The translations under genes were made by a program, and so were the position numbers. The notes beneath the pieces were generated by a model. It saw nothing but the letters and a program-made list of their open reading frames with translations. It was not told where the DNA came from and made no database searches. A stretch of DNA of 64,000 nt from Polyangium fumosum (lineage in GTDB: Bacteria; Myxococcota_A; Polyangia; Polyangiales; Polyangiaceae), in contig NZ_SSMQ01000050.1 of assembly GCF_005144585.1 (NCBI RefSeq), positions 1-64,000 on the forward strand, read 5' to 3'. How positions within the stretch are numbered: the first letter of the stretch is position 1; every line of letters begins with the position of its first letter. Shown piece by piece: positions 7,856-19,700 of the stretch.

Positions 7856-9688
7856 ATGGCGGCGATGATGCGAAGTGCCCCGCGGGATCGCGAGGCCCGA
7901 CAGGAGCACGCGCCGGCGTCCGGAGCACGCGCCGAGCCGACCAGGTTCCCGCTGGAGGAGGCTTCCTCCGAGCAGGGGATGTCCAATGCGGAGCAGCTTC
8001 GGACGCTCATCGAGGCCTCGCCCGATCCCATCTTCATGAAGGACGGCGAGGGCCGCTGGCTCCAGGTCAATCGCGCCGGGCTCGAGGTGTTCGGCCTCGA
8101 AGGCGTCGATTACCAGGGCAAGAGCGAGGCCGAGCTCTCCGCCTTCACGCCCTTTTATCGAGAAGCCCTGCTCGTTTGTCCGGATACGGACAGCGTCGCC
8201 TGGGACGCGGGCAAGCTCTCCCGCGTCGAGGAGAACGTTCCGCGGCCCGACGGGTCGACCCGGACCTACGACGTCTACAAGGTCCCGCTCTTTTATCCGG
8301 ACGGGCGGCGCCGCGGCCTCGTCGTGCTCGGCCGCGACATCACCGACCGCAGGCGCGCCGAGCAAGAGCGCGATCGGCTGCTCGAAAAAGAGCAGATCGC
8401 CCGCGCGGCCGCCGAGCGCGCCGAGCGCCGCTCCGCGTTCCTCGCCGAGACGACCCGCATCCTCTCCGGCACCCTCGATTACGAGGACACCGCGACCCGG
8501 CTCGCGCACCTCTGCGTCCCCTTCGCCGCCGATTGGTGCGCCGTGTGGACCGTCGACGGCCACGGCGGCGTGCACCTCGGCGCCCTCGCCCACGTGGACC
8601 CGGCCCGCGAGGCCCTCGCCAAGCCCGGCCAGATCCGCGTCGAGCCCGACCTGCCCGGCGGCGTCTCCCACGTCGTCCGCTTCGGCCAGCCGCTGCTCTG
8701 CCCCGCGGTCCCCGACACCACCGACGGGCGCCTCGCCGCGCTCGGGACCCGCGATCCGGCCTGCGAAACGCTCGTCCGCGCGCTCGGCCTCGCCTCGTAC
8801 GTCGCCGTGCCCCTCGTCGCGCGCGGCCGCACGCTCGGCGCGATCACCCTCGCCCGCATGCCCGGCTCGCACCCGGCCTGCGCGGCCGACCTCACGCTCG
8901 CCGAGGACCTCGGCCACCACGCGGCGCTCGCGCTCGCGAATGCGCGCCTCTACGAGGAGTCGCAGGAGGCCATCCGCGCGCGCGACGAGTTCCTCTCGAT
9001 CGCCTCGCACGAGCTACGCACGCCTTGCACCTCGCTCCGCCTCGGCATCGAGGCGCTCCTCCGGCATGCGCGCGCCGGCAAGCTCGATCGAATGCCCGCG
9101 CCGCTGATCGAGCGCCTGCTGGAGACGAGCGATCGGCAAAGCAAGCACCTGCTCCACCTCATCGACCGGCTGCTCGACGTCTCGCGGCTCGAAGCCGGCC
9201 ACCTCGATCTGGAGCTCGAAGAGGTCGATCTCGCGGCCCTCACGCGCGAGGCGGCCGCCGAGCTGCGCGAGGAGATCGCGCGCACGGGCGGCTCGCTCCT
9301 CGTCGAGGCGGAGCGCCCGGTGCGCGGCATGTGGGATCGGGCGCGGCTCCGCCAGGTCGTCACGAACCTGCTCGGCAATGCGCTCAAGTACGGCGCCGGC
9401 AAGCCCGTCCGGGTGCGGGCCGCGGGCGACGACACGCAGGGCTTTCTCTGCGTGGAGGATCGCGGCATCGGCATCCCCGAGGATCGCCAGCCGCACATCT
9501 TCGAGCGATTCGAGCGCGCGGTCTCGTCCCGCCATTACGGCGGCCTCGGCCTCGGCCTTTACATCGTGCGCCAGATCGTCGAGGCGCACGGCGGCGCCAT
9601 CACGCTCACGAGCCGCCCCGGCGAAGGCTCGACCTTCACCGTCTCGCTCCCGAAGAGCCGCGCCCCCGCGGCCGCCCGCGCCTCCTGA
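7856..9688 (+). CDS. PAS-GAF sensor histidine kinase, soluble
   Basis: The 610-residue protein has no membrane segment. A PAS domain lies at about 43-165 (EASPDPIFMKDGEGRW), followed by a coiled linker rich in Arg/Glu, a GAF domain at about 195-355, a HisKA domain with SHELRT around His385, and a HATPase domain with N-box NLLGNALKYG, G1 DRGIGIP and G2 GLGLGLY motifs (about 490-600). It should autophosphorylate on His385 in response to a ligand or redox state sensed by PAS or GAF. No response regulator is adjacent, so its partner is unlinked. It is followed 63 bases later by a large Ser/Thr kinase on the same strand, which may be co-transcribed. Confidence 0.93.
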   Translation: MAAMMRSAPRDREARQEHAPASGARAEPTRFPLEEASSEQGMSNAEQLRTLIEASPDPIFMKDGEGRWLQVNRAGLEVFGLEGVDYQGKSEAELSAFTPFYREALLVCPDTDSVAWDAGKLSRVEENVPRPDGSTRTYDVYKVPLFYPDGRRRGLVVLGRDITDRRRAEQERDRLLEKEQIARAAAERAERRSAFLAETTRILSGTLDYEDTATRLAHLCVPFAADWCAVWTVDGHGGVHLGALAHVDPAREALAKPGQIRVEPDLPGGVSHVVRFGQPLLCPAVPDTTDGRLAALGTRDPACETLVRALGLASYVAVPLVARGRTLGAITLARMPGSHPACAADLTLAEDLGHHAALALANARLYEESQEAIRARDEFLSIASHELRTPCTSLRLGIEALLRHARAGKLDRMPAPLIERLLETSDRQSKHLLHLIDRLLDVSRLEAGHLDLELEEVDLAALTREAAAELREEIARTGGSLLVEAERPVRGMWDRARLRQVVTNLLGNALKYGAGKPVRVRAAGDDTQGFLCVEDRGIGIPEDRQPHIFERFERAVSSRHYGGLGLGLYIVRQIVEAHGGAITLTSRPGEGSTFTVSLPKSRAPAAARAS

Positions 9689-9751
9689 GCCGCGATTTCG
9701 TTCGACCTGAAAGCTTGTCGCCCTCTCGCGAGAGCGGTAGATCCTCTCGGA

Positions 9752-12700
9752 ATGCGGCTTTTCGTGGGCGACATCGTGGACGATCGGTTCGAGATCGAAC
9801 GAGTCGCCGGCGCGGGCGGCATGGCCACGGTCTACCGGGCGCTCGATCGCCACACGGGCCTGCGGGTCGCGCTCAAGCGCGTGGACGACGAGGACACCGA
9901 GAGGGCGCGCCGCTTCGACCACGAGGCGCAGAGCCTCGCCGAGCTCCGCCACCCGCACGTGGTCCGCTACGTCGCGCATGGCTCGATGGCCGCGGGCGGG
10001 CGCTGGCTCGCCATGGAATGGCTCGAAGGCGAGGACCTCGCCGCGCGGCTCACCCGCGGGCGCCTCTCGATCGAGGACACCATCACGCTCGGCGCGCGCG
10101 TCGCGCGGGCGCTCGAAGCCGCCCACCGCCGCGAGGTCATCCACCGCGACATCAAGCCGAGCAACCTGCTCCTGATCGGCTCCTCCGTGGAGGAGGTCCG
10201 ATTGATCGATTTCGGCATTGCCCAGACCCTGAGCACCTCGCGGCGGGTCACCGAGAGCGGGACGACGATCGGCACCCCGGGCTACATGGCCCCCGAGCAG
10301 GCGCGCGGTGAAACCCCCCGCGTCGACGGCCGCGCCGACCTCTTCTCGCTCGGCGCCGTGCTCTTCGAATGCGTGACGGGCCGGCCCGCGTTCGAGGGCA
10401 CCCACGTGATGGCCTTGCTCGCGAGGCTGCTCTTCGAGGAGGTGCCGCGCCTGCGGGACCTCCGGCCCGAGGCGCCCCGCGCGCTCGACGAGCTCGTCGC
10501 GAGCCTGCTCGCCAAGGACCCCGACGGCAGGCCCCGCGACGCGGGCGTGGTGGCGCGCGCGCTCGAATCGATGGACGTCGGCCGCGGCTCGATGCGCCCG
10601 CCGCCGGGCCGCGCGGATCTCGGGCACACGGAGCGGCGCCTCTTCTCCATCGTCGCGGTCCTGCCCCACGCGCCGGAGGCGGCGGGCCCGCACGCCGAGA
10701 CCGAGGCGCCCACGAACGTCCGCGTCACGGCGATCGAGCAGGCCGTGCGCCCCTTCGGCGCCCACGCCTCGGCGCTCGCGAACGGCGCGCTCTTCGTCAC
10801 GCTCTCGGGCGAGGGCAGCGCGAGCGACCTCGCCATCCGGGCCGCGCGGGCCGCGCTCGCGCTCCGCCCGCTCTTGCCCCCGAGCGCGATCGCCCTCGTC
10901 ACGGGCCTCGGCGAGGCCGACGGAAAGGCCCCGATCGGCGAGATCGCCGAGCGCGCCGTCGTGCTCTTGAAGGACGGGGCGCGCCACGCGCGGGGCTCGG
11001 TGCTCATGGACGAGGTCACGGCGGCGCTGCTCGACGGCCGCTTCGCCGTGGCGCTGACCTCGGGGGATTTCGTCCTCGAAGGCGAGCGCGAGGCCCCGGC
11101 GGAGGCGCGCACGCTCCTCGGGCGCGCGAGCCCGTACGTCGGCCGCGACCGCGAGCTCCGGATGGTCGAGGAGCTCGTGCACGCGAGCTTCGACGAGCGA
11201 GAGGCGCGGGCCGTGCTCGTGGTCGGCGCGGCGGGCATGGGGAAATCACGCCTGCGCCGCGAGGTCGAGGCGCGGATCGCCGCCGCCTGGCCCGACGCCG
11301 TCATCGAGATCGGCCGCGGCGATCTCCTCGGGCAGGGCTCGCCTTTTTCGGTCATCGCCGCGGCCTTGCAGCACACGGCCCGCATCACCGCCGGCGAGCC
11401 CTTCGCCGTGCGCCGCCAGAAGCTCGAAGACACGTTCGGCAAGCATCTGCCACCCGAACGGCAATGGCACGTCCTCGAATTCCTCGGCGAGATGGTGGGC
11501 ATCCCCTACCCCGACGACCAAAGCCCCAAGCTCCGCGCGGCGCGGCAGAGCGCGGCGCTCATGGCCGATCGCATCCGCGAGGTGTACGTCGACCTCCTCG
11601 CGGCCGAGCTCTCGGCCCGGCCGCGCCTCCTCGTGCTCGAGGACCTGCAATGGGGGGACGTGGCCTCGATCAAGCTCGTCGACGCCGCGCTCCGCGCCCT
11701 GCCGCATCGCCCGTTCGTGGTGCTCGCGCTCGGCCGGCCCGAGGTGCGTCAGCTCTTCCCGCACCTGTGGGAGCAACACGACGCGCAGGAGATCCGCCTC
11801 GGCGCCTTGTCGGTCCGCGCGGCCGCGGAGCTCGTGCGGCATTACGTGGGCGACCGCATCTCGGCCGAGGAGATCGACCGTGTCGTCGCGCGGGCCGGCG
11901 GCAATGCGTTTTACCTGGAAGAGCTCGTGCGGGCCGTGGCCGAGGGCCGCGGCGGCGAGGTGCCCGCGACCGCGCTCGGCCTCGTCGAATCCCGCCTCGC
12001 CGCGCTCGTCCCCGAAGAGCGGCGCCTCCTGCGCGTCGCCAGCGTCTTCGGCGAGGTCTTCTGGGCCGACGCCCTCGCCGCGGTCGCCGACGAGCCCGTC
12101 TCCTCCGTCACCACGATGCTCGCCTGCCTCGAAGCACGCGAGCTCGCCTTCCGCCGAAAAACGAGCCGTTTCTCCGGCCGCGACGAATACGCCTTCCGCC
12201 ACTCCCTCCTCCAGGAGGGCTCCTATGCGACGCTGACGGAGCGGGATCGCGCCCTGGCGCACGCGCGGGCGGGCGCGTGGCTGCTCGCGGCCGGGGAGAA
12301 GGATCCCAAGGTCCTCGCCGAGCATTTCGGCCGCGCCGGCGACGCGAGCCGGGCCATCGGGTATTACGTGCGCGCGGCCGAGCACTCCCTCGCCGCGGGC
12401 GACAACGAGGCCGCGGTCTCGCTCGCCGACGCGGCGCTCGGCCTCGGCGCGGCCGGCGCGGACGCGGCCGTGCTCCGGGCCATCCAGACCGACGCCTGGA
12501 CCTGGAGCTGCCAGTACGTCCGGGCGCACGAGGCGGCGCAGGTCGCGCTCTTCCTCGCCAAGCCCGGCAGCCTCAGCCATGCGCGCGCGCTCGGCGGCGT
12601 CATCAGCAACGGCCTCATGCTCCGCCGCTTCGACGTCCTCGGCGAGGCCATGGCGGCGCTGCTCCGCGTCGAGCCCGAGCCCGAGGCGATCCCCGCGCTC

Positions 12701-13630
12701 GCCTGGGCCTTCACGATGGCCATGAACACCGAGCTCCTGAGGGGCCAGCATGCCTCGGCCGAGCGGTACCTGCGGCGCATGGAGCACCTCTCGATGGGCC
12801 GCGCGGCGGAGGATCCCTCGGTGATGGCGTGGCTCGCCCACGCCCAGGGGTGCTGGGCGCGCCACATCGAGCAAGACCTGTGGGACGCGCTCGAGCTGCA
12901 CCGCCTGAGCGCGCGTGGCTTCCGCGAGGCCGGCGACCAGCGCTACGGGCCCCACGCCGAGGTCCACGTGGGCTCGCTTCTCCTCGCGCTCGGCGCGTTC
13001 GAGGAGGCGAGCGCCCTCGTCGAGCGCGCGCTCGCCGCGTCGCCTCCCGGCAGCCAGGCCGTGCTTTTGGGCCGATGCGTGCTCGCGTGGATCGCGCTCG
13101 ATCGGGGGGCCGTCGCGGAGGGCATCCGCCTCTGCGAGGCCGTCGCGAAGGAGGCCGACGCGCTCGACGAAGGCCTGCTGGGCCTGTATGCGCGCCTCGC
13201 GATCCTCGAAGCGCGCGTCGCGGGCGGGGACCTCGACGGCGTCGAGCCTGCGCTCGTGGAGCTCGAGCCAGCCGTGAAGGGCATGCCCCTCGTGGCGCTC
13301 GGGCACACGACCGTACGCGCTGCGGCGCGCCTCTCCGCAGGTCGGCCCGAGGAAGCGCGCAGCCTCTGCGAGGAAGCGCTCGCGCAAGGCGAAGCGCTTG
13401 GAGTCGTGGATCACCGCCTGCGCGTCGCGCTCGGCCTCGTCCTGGTCCAGGCGCTCGACGCGCTCGGAGAGCACGGCAAAGTCCGGACGACGCTGCTCCA
13501 CTTGAAACAGGCGGCCGAGGCGCAGGCCGAGAAGATCGCCGATCCCGCGCTCCGCGAGAGCTACCTGGGCCGCGTCCCCGTGCACGTGCGGCTGGCGGCG
13601 CTGCTGAAAAGTACGGGTACCGGAATCTGA
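9752..13630 (+). CDS. Ser/Thr kinase with cyclase-like, STAND ATPase and TPR regions
   Basis: A 1292-residue protein. The kinase domain (about 10-275) has a glycine loop AGAGGMATVY, VALK, catalytic HRD with Asp133, DFG and APEQ, so it looks active. Residues about 290-440 resemble a degenerate class III cyclase fold as found in myxobacterial kinase/cyclase fusions. A P-loop ATPase follows, with Walker A GAAGMGKS (492-499) and a hydrophobic-LEDLQWGD Walker B of STAND proteins, then a winged-helix region and a long alpha-helical TPR-like C-terminus (about 850-1280). This order matches PknK-like and TOMM kinase-cyclase fusion proteins, but no peptide-maturation genes are nearby. Two paralogues sit at 59193-64000. 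Likely a cytoplasmic signalling switch driven by ATP-dependent assembly. Confidence 0.92.
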   Translation: MRLFVGDIVDDRFEIERVAGAGGMATVYRALDRHTGLRVALKRVDDEDTERARRFDHEAQSLAELRHPHVVRYVAHGSMAAGGRWLAMEWLEGEDLAARLTRGRLSIEDTITLGARVARALEAAHRREVIHRDIKPSNLLLIGSSVEEVRLIDFGIAQTLSTSRRVTESGTTIGTPGYMAPEQARGETPRVDGRADLFSLGAVLFECVTGRPAFEGTHVMALLARLLFEEVPRLRDLRPEAPRALDELVASLLAKDPDGRPRDAGVVARALESMDVGRGSMRPPPGRADLGHTERRLFSIVAVLPHAPEAAGPHAETEAPTNVRVTAIEQAVRPFGAHASALANGALFVTLSGEGSASDLAIRAARAALALRPLLPPSAIALVTGLGEADGKAPIGEIAERAVVLLKDGARHARGSVLMDEVTAALLDGRFAVALTSGDFVLEGEREAPAEARTLLGRASPYVGRDRELRMVEELVHASFDEREARAVLVVGAAGMGKSRLRREVEARIAAAWPDAVIEIGRGDLLGQGSPFSVIAAALQHTARITAGEPFAVRRQKLEDTFGKHLPPERQWHVLEFLGEMVGIPYPDDQSPKLRAARQSAALMADRIREVYVDLLAAELSARPRLLVLEDLQWGDVASIKLVDAALRALPHRPFVVLALGRPEVRQLFPHLWEQHDAQEIRLGALSVRAAAELVRHYVGDRISAEEIDRVVARAGGNAFYLEELVRAVAEGRGGEVPATALGLVESRLAALVPEERRLLRVASVFGEVFWADALAAVADEPVSSVTTMLACLEARELAFRRKTSRFSGRDEYAFRHSLLQEGSYATLTERDRALAHARAGAWLLAAGEKDPKVLAEHFGRAGDASRAIGYYVRAAEHSLAAGDNEAAVSLADAALGLGAAGADAAVLRAIQTDAWTWSCQYVRAHEAAQVALFLAKPGSLSHARALGGVISNGLMLRRFDVLGEAMAALLRVEPEPEAIPALAWAFTMAMNTELLRGQHASAERYLRRMEHLSMGRAAEDPSVMAWLAHAQGCWARHIEQDLWDALELHRLSARGFREAGDQRYGPHAEVHVGSLLLALGAFEEASALVERALAASPPGSQAVLLGRCVLAWIALDRGAVAEGIRLCEAVAKEADALDEGLLGLYARLAILEARVAGGDLDGVEPALVELEPAVKGMPLVALGHTTVRAAARLSAGRPEEARSLCEEALAQGEALGVVDHRLRVALGLVLVQALDALGEHGKVRTTLLHLKQAAEAQAEKIADPALRESYLGRVPVHVRLAALLKSTGTGI

Positions 13631-13776
13631 TCACCGTTTCCACCACGCTCGAAGCAACCAAGGAATACGGCTTGGCCCCCCGGCCTGGCGAACCCGGAAA
13701 CCCGCTCCCCGGCATCGCCTCTGTGGCATAAACAGATCGCTCGCGACCGCGCCCGGCAGACGAGCGAGGTTTTCCC

Positions 13777-16700
13777 ATGATGGCCGGTACAGGCTACGCG
13801 CTCGGCGAAAAGACCGAGGAGACGGAGACGTTCACCCTCTACCGCGCGCGCTGCGAGGGCGACACCGCCGTCCTGCTCAAGGTCTTGCGCCCCGAGGGCG
13901 CGCGCGCCGCCGAAATCGCTCGATTCAAGCAGCAGTACGAACGCCTCGCGCATATCACCTCGTCGCGCCTCGTCGCGGTGCGAGGCGTCGAGGAGCGCGC
14001 CGGCGCGCTGATCGTCGTGCTCGAAGATTTCCCGGGCCGCGACCTCGCGCAGACCCTCGCCGCGCGCCCTTCCCGCTGGATGCCCGTGGACGAGGCGCTC
14101 GATCTTGCGATCGCGCTCGCCGAAGGCCTCGCCGCCATGCACGCCGAGGGGCTCGTTCACCGCGATCTCCGCCCGCGGAACGTGCTCCTCGGCGAGGGCG
14201 GCGCGGTCAAGATCACCGGCTTCGGCGCCGACGCCGAGATCACCCGCGCGCACGAAATGCTCTACGCGCCGACCGTGCTCGCCGACGTGCTGCCCTACAT
14301 CTCCCCCGAGCAGACGGGTCGAATGAACCGCGGCGTCGATGACCGGACCGATCTCTATGCGCTCGGCACCCTTCTCTACCAGGCGCTCACGGGCCGCCCC
14401 CCCTTCGAGGGCGCCGATCCCATGGAGCTCATCCACGCGCACCTCGCCGTCTCGCCCACGCCGCCCTCCAGCCTCGATCGGGCCATCCCCGAGGCGGTCT
14501 CGGGTGTCGTGCTCAAGCTGCTCGAGAAAAACGCCGAGGACCGCTACCAGAGCGCCGAAGGCTTGCTCGCCGACCTCCATCATTGCCGCGAGGTCTTGCA
14601 GAACGGCGGGCCCCTCACGCCTTTCCTCCCAGGGCAGCACGATCGCACCGACCTCTTCCGGATCCATCAGAAGCTCTACGGCCGTGAGCACGACATCCTG
14701 GCGCTCACCGACGCGTTCGAACGCGCGCTCGCAGGGAGCCGGGAAATCGTGCTCGTCTCCGGCTACTCGGGCATCGGCAAGTCCTCGCTCGTGCAGGAAA
14801 TCCTGAAACCACTCGCGCGGCAGAAGGGCTACTTCACGAGCGGCAAACACGACCAGTACCACCGCGCGGCGCCCTACAGCGGGTTCATCCAGGCCTTCGA
14901 CGGCCTCGTGCGGCAGATCCTCGCCGAGAGCGAGGCGCGTATCGTCCGGTGGCGGAGCGCGCTCCTCGAAGCGCTCGGGCCCAATGGGCAGGTCGTCTGC
15001 GACGTCATCCCCTCCTTGTCCCACGTGATCGGCCCGCAGCCGCCCGTCCCTGCGCTCACCCCCATCGAAGCGCAGAACCGACTGAACCAGTGTTTTTTGC
15101 TCTTCGTCTCGGTGTTCGCGCGGCACGAGCACCCGCTCGTCCTTTTCCTCGACGACCTGCAGTGGATCGACGCTGCGGGCCTCGGATTGCTCCGCGCCCT
15201 CCTCGCCGACGATTCGCTCGAAGCGCTCTTCTTCTGCGGCGCCTACCGCGACAACGAGGTATCGCCCGCGCACCCGTTCATGATGACGCTCGGGGAGCTC
15301 CGGCGCGGAGGGCTCTCGGTGTGCGATATCGTCCTCGCTCCGCTCGTGCAGCGCCACCTGCTCGCCATGCTCGGCGATTGCCTCGAGCGCGAGGACACCG
15401 GCCCGCTCGCCGACGTGGTGCTCAAGAAGACGGGCGGCAACCCATTCTTCGTCAAACGCCTCGTGCAGTCCCTCCACGACCACGGCGTGCTCACGTATAC
15501 GTTCGACGCGGGGTGGCGGTGGGATCTCGCGAGGATCGAAGCGCTCGCGTACACGGAGAACGTCGTCGACCTCATGGTGCGCACCATCGGGCGGCTGCCG
15601 GCGCGAACGCAGGAATCGTTATGGCTCGGCGCGGCGATCGGGAGTCGCTTCGACCTCGACTTGCTCGCCGCCTTGCTCGCTTGCTCGCCGGAGGAGGCGT
15701 ATGGCCGCCTGGAGCGCGCCGTCGAGGAGGGGCTGCTCGTCGCCGACCGGAGCGGCTACCGCTTCGCGCACGACAAGGTCCAGGAGGGCGCGTACGCGAT
15801 GATCCCCGAGGCGGATCGGGCCGCCTACCGCCTCCGCATCGGCCGGCACCTCGCAGGCCACGTGGACCTCGCGGACGGCCCGAGCCTCTTCGACGTCGCT
15901 GGCCACTTGAACGCCGCGGGCGACCTCATCACGGACGGCGCCGAGCGCCTGCGCCTCGCGCGCATGAACCTCGACGCCGCCCTCCGCGCCGAGGAGTCGG
16001 CCGCGTTCGGCGCCGCCCTGCATCATCTCGAACAGGGCCTCGATCGCCTGCCGGAGGACGCTTGGACGTCAAACCACGCCCTCCGCTTCGCCTATGCGAA
16101 GAAAATGGGCCTCATGCTCGCGCTCGCGGGTCGGCACGACGAGGGCCTCGCCGAGCTCGGGCGTTGCCTCGATCACACCGAGGGCAGGCTCGATCGCACC
16201 GAGGTGCTCCGGCTCAAGATGAGCGTGCAGGTGCTCAAGAACGACCTGCAGGCCGCGCTCGCGGAGGGGCTCGCGGCCCTCCGCGGGTTCGGGCTCGACC
16301 TGCCCGCGTTCCCCGACGAAGCCATGCTCGACGCCGAGGTGCAGAGGGCGATGGCGCTCGTCCGGGAGACGACGATCGAAGCGCTGCCCGGCCTGCCGCC
16401 GCTCGTGGACCCGGAGATCCTGGCCATGCAGGACGTGCTCCAGGAGCTCTTTGTCCCCTGCTACTTCCTGGCCACGAACAACCTCGGCATCACGGTCACG
16501 AAGATCCTCGAGAACACGCTGCGCCACGGGCTCTCGAAGAACTCGATCTTCGGCTGCATGAACTTCGGGATGCTCCTCTGCGCCCGCGGCGACATCACGC
16601 TCGGCTACCACTTCGGCCGCGCCGCCAAGGACCTCGCTGCGCGCTACACGGACAAGAAATCCGAGGCGATGCTCCACAACATGTGGGGCGCCTTCATCCA

Positions 16701-19700
16701 GCACTGGCGCGAGGGCTACGCCGCCTGCAAGGCAACGCTGGTCGCGGGGATGCACGCCGGGCTCGAGACGGGCCAGTACATCTGGTCGTTCTACAACACG
16801 GTCAATGGCATCACGAACAGCCTCCTGCGCGGCATCCCGCTCTCCGACCTCCTCGCCGAGGCGCAGAGCTACCAGCCGATGCGCAAGCTCGACGAGTCCG
16901 ATGCCATCACGTGGCTCGTCGGCGCGGCCGGACAACTCGCGCACCAGCTCTCGTGCGAGACCACGCACCCCGCCACGCTCGAGGGCCGGTGGGTCCACAT
17001 CGGCGAGGCGATCGAGGCGGCCCGTCGGATCGACAACCAGGCCTCGCTCTTCTTCGCCCACTTCTACGTCGTGATCCTCTGCGTCTTCCAGGGCGCGTTC
17101 GAAGAGGCTGCGCGCACCGCGCTGCCGATGAACACCGAGATCCCCGGGGTCGCGGCCTGGCATGGAAACCCCGCGTTTCATTGCTACGCCGGCGTCGCGC
17201 TGACGCAGGCGGCGGACGTCGTCTCGCCGGACGAACGAGCGCGCTTCCTCGCCCGCGCGGAGATCCTCGCCGAACGACTCGCCCACTGGGCGGATCTCTG
17301 CCCCGAGAACCTCGCGCACCGGAGCGCCCTCCTCCACGCCGAGCTCCTACGTGCCCGTGGGGACGCGCGCGCGGCCGGCGATCGGTACGACGAGGCGATC
17401 GCCCTCGCCGCGCGCGGCGGCTACCTCCACGACGAGGCGCTCGCCAACGAGCTCGCGGGCCTCTCTTTCCGCGCGCTCGGCAAGACCACCATCGCCCGCG
17501 CCTACCTCACCGAGGCCCACAGGGTCTACGGCCAATGGGGCGCGACCGAGGCGATGCGGCGCCTCGAACGCTCGTACCCCGACCTCGTCCCCGGCGAGAT
17601 CCTCCGCGGCGCGAGGGGCCCCGCGGCCGGCGGGCCGGCCGGCGCCGCGCTCGACATCGGCTCGGTGCTCAAGGCCTCCCAGGCCATCTCGGGCGAGATC
17701 GTCCTCGACCGCCTGCTCGACGCGCTCATGCGTGTCCTCGTCGAGAACACCGGCGCGCGGCGTGGCGTCCTCGTCCTCGCGCGCGACGGGCAGCTCGTCG
17801 TCGAGGCCGAGCACTTCATCGGCGAGGCGCCCGTCCACCCGCGGAGCGCGACGCCCCTCGAAGACCGCGCGGACCTGCCGGCCGGCGTCGTGACGTACGT
17901 GGCGCGCACGCGCGAGACGGCCGTCCTCGACGATCGCGCGATCGAGGGGCCCTTCGGCCGTGATCCCTGGTTTGCCAGCGCGCGGCCTCGCTCCTCGCTC
18001 GCCGCGCCCATCGTCTACAAGGGCCGCCTCGCCGGCGTCATTTACCTCGAAAATGACCTCACCCGCGCGGCGTTCACCCCCGATCGTGTCGAGGTGATCC
18101 GGCTGCTCTCGGCGCAGGCGGCCATCTCCATCGAGAATGCGCGCCTTTATGCGGACCTGCAGCAGGAGAACGCGGAGCGGCGGCGCGCGGAGGCGTCCGT
18201 TCGAGAGAGCCAGGAGCTGCTCCACGCCATCGTGGACAATACGACCGCCGTCATCTTCGCCAAGGACTCCGAGGGCCGCTTGGTGTTCGCCAACCGCCGC
18301 CTCGAAGAGATGTTCCACCTGCGCCGCGAGGAGATCCTCGGCAAGACCGACCACGACTTTCTCCCGCGCGAGGTCGCCGAGCGGTATCGCGCCCAGGATC
18401 TCCTCGTCCTGCGGGAGAACCGGGCCATCGAGTTCGACGATCCGGCGCCATACATGGAACAAGAAGAGCGCGCGTTCATCAGCGTGAAGTTCCCGCTCCG
18501 CGATGCCGCCGGCAGGCCTTATGGCACGGGAGGCATCGCGACCGACGTCACCTCCCGCAAGCGCGCGGAGGAGGTGCTGCGTCATTCCTACTCGCTCCTC
18601 GAAGCCACGCTCGAATCGACGGCGGACGGCATCCTCGTCGTCGACGAAACGCAGCGCGCCGTGCGTTACAATCGCAGGTTCGTGGAGATGTGGGGCATCC
18701 CCGAGGACGTCCTCGCCACCGCGTCGGACAACATCTTCCTCTCGTTCGTCCGCGACCAGCTCCTCGACCCCGAATCGTTTCTGCAAAAGGTTCGGGCCAT
18801 TTATGCCGCCCCCGAGGAGAGCTCCATCGATACCCTCGTCTTCGGGGATGGGCGGGTCTTCGAGCGGTATTCGCAGCCGCAGCGGCTCGGCGATCGTGTG
18901 GTCGGGCGGGTCTTCAGCTTCCGCGACGTCACCCCGCGCGTGCACGCCGAGCAGGAGCGGGATCGGCTCCTGCTCGACGAGCGGCGCGCGCGCGCTGCGG
19001 CGGAGGAGGCGGTCCACCTGCGCGACGAGTTCCTCTCCGTCGCCTCCCACGAGCTGCGCACCCCGCTCACGAGCTTGCAGCTCGCCATTCAATCGCTCGG
19101 GCAACGCCTCTCCCGAGGCATGGATCCCGAGCGCGTGCGCGCCGCGGTCGCCCTCTCCGGGCGGCAGATCAAGCGCCTCGCCACCCTCGTCGACATGCTC
19201 CTCGACGTCTCCCGGATCCAGGCGGGCAGGCTCGAATTGAACCCGACGCGCGTCGATCTGCGCGCGCTCGTCGAGGAGGTCGTCGCCCAGCTCGTCGACC
19301 AGATCGCGCAATCCGGCAGCACGCTCACGGTGCGCGCGGCGCAGCCGGTCGTCGGCCGGTGGGACCCGTACCGGCTGGAGCAGGTCGTCACGAACCTCCT
19401 CACGAATGCCATCAAATTCGGCAAGGAAAAGCCCATCGAGATCACGATCGCGAGCGAGGGGCCACGCGCCCGGCTCTCGGTGACGGACCACGGGATCGGG
19501 ATCCCGGCCGAGGTGCAGGTGCAACTCTTCGAGCGGTTTCAGCGCGGCGTCTCCTCGCGCCATTACGGGGGACTCGGGCTCGGCCTTTACATCACCCGCA
19601 CCATCGTCGAGGCGCACGGCGGGCGGATCTTCTTGTCGAGCGAGGCCGGAGAGGGGTCGACCTTCCGGGTCGAGCTGCCGCTCTCGGCCGACCCCTCGCC

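Noticed and set aside
11246-13585. 779-codon minus-strand frame
   Set aside because: It lies wholly opposite the kinase/STAND gene at 9752-13630, has Arg/Glu/His-rich low-complexity content and no start context.
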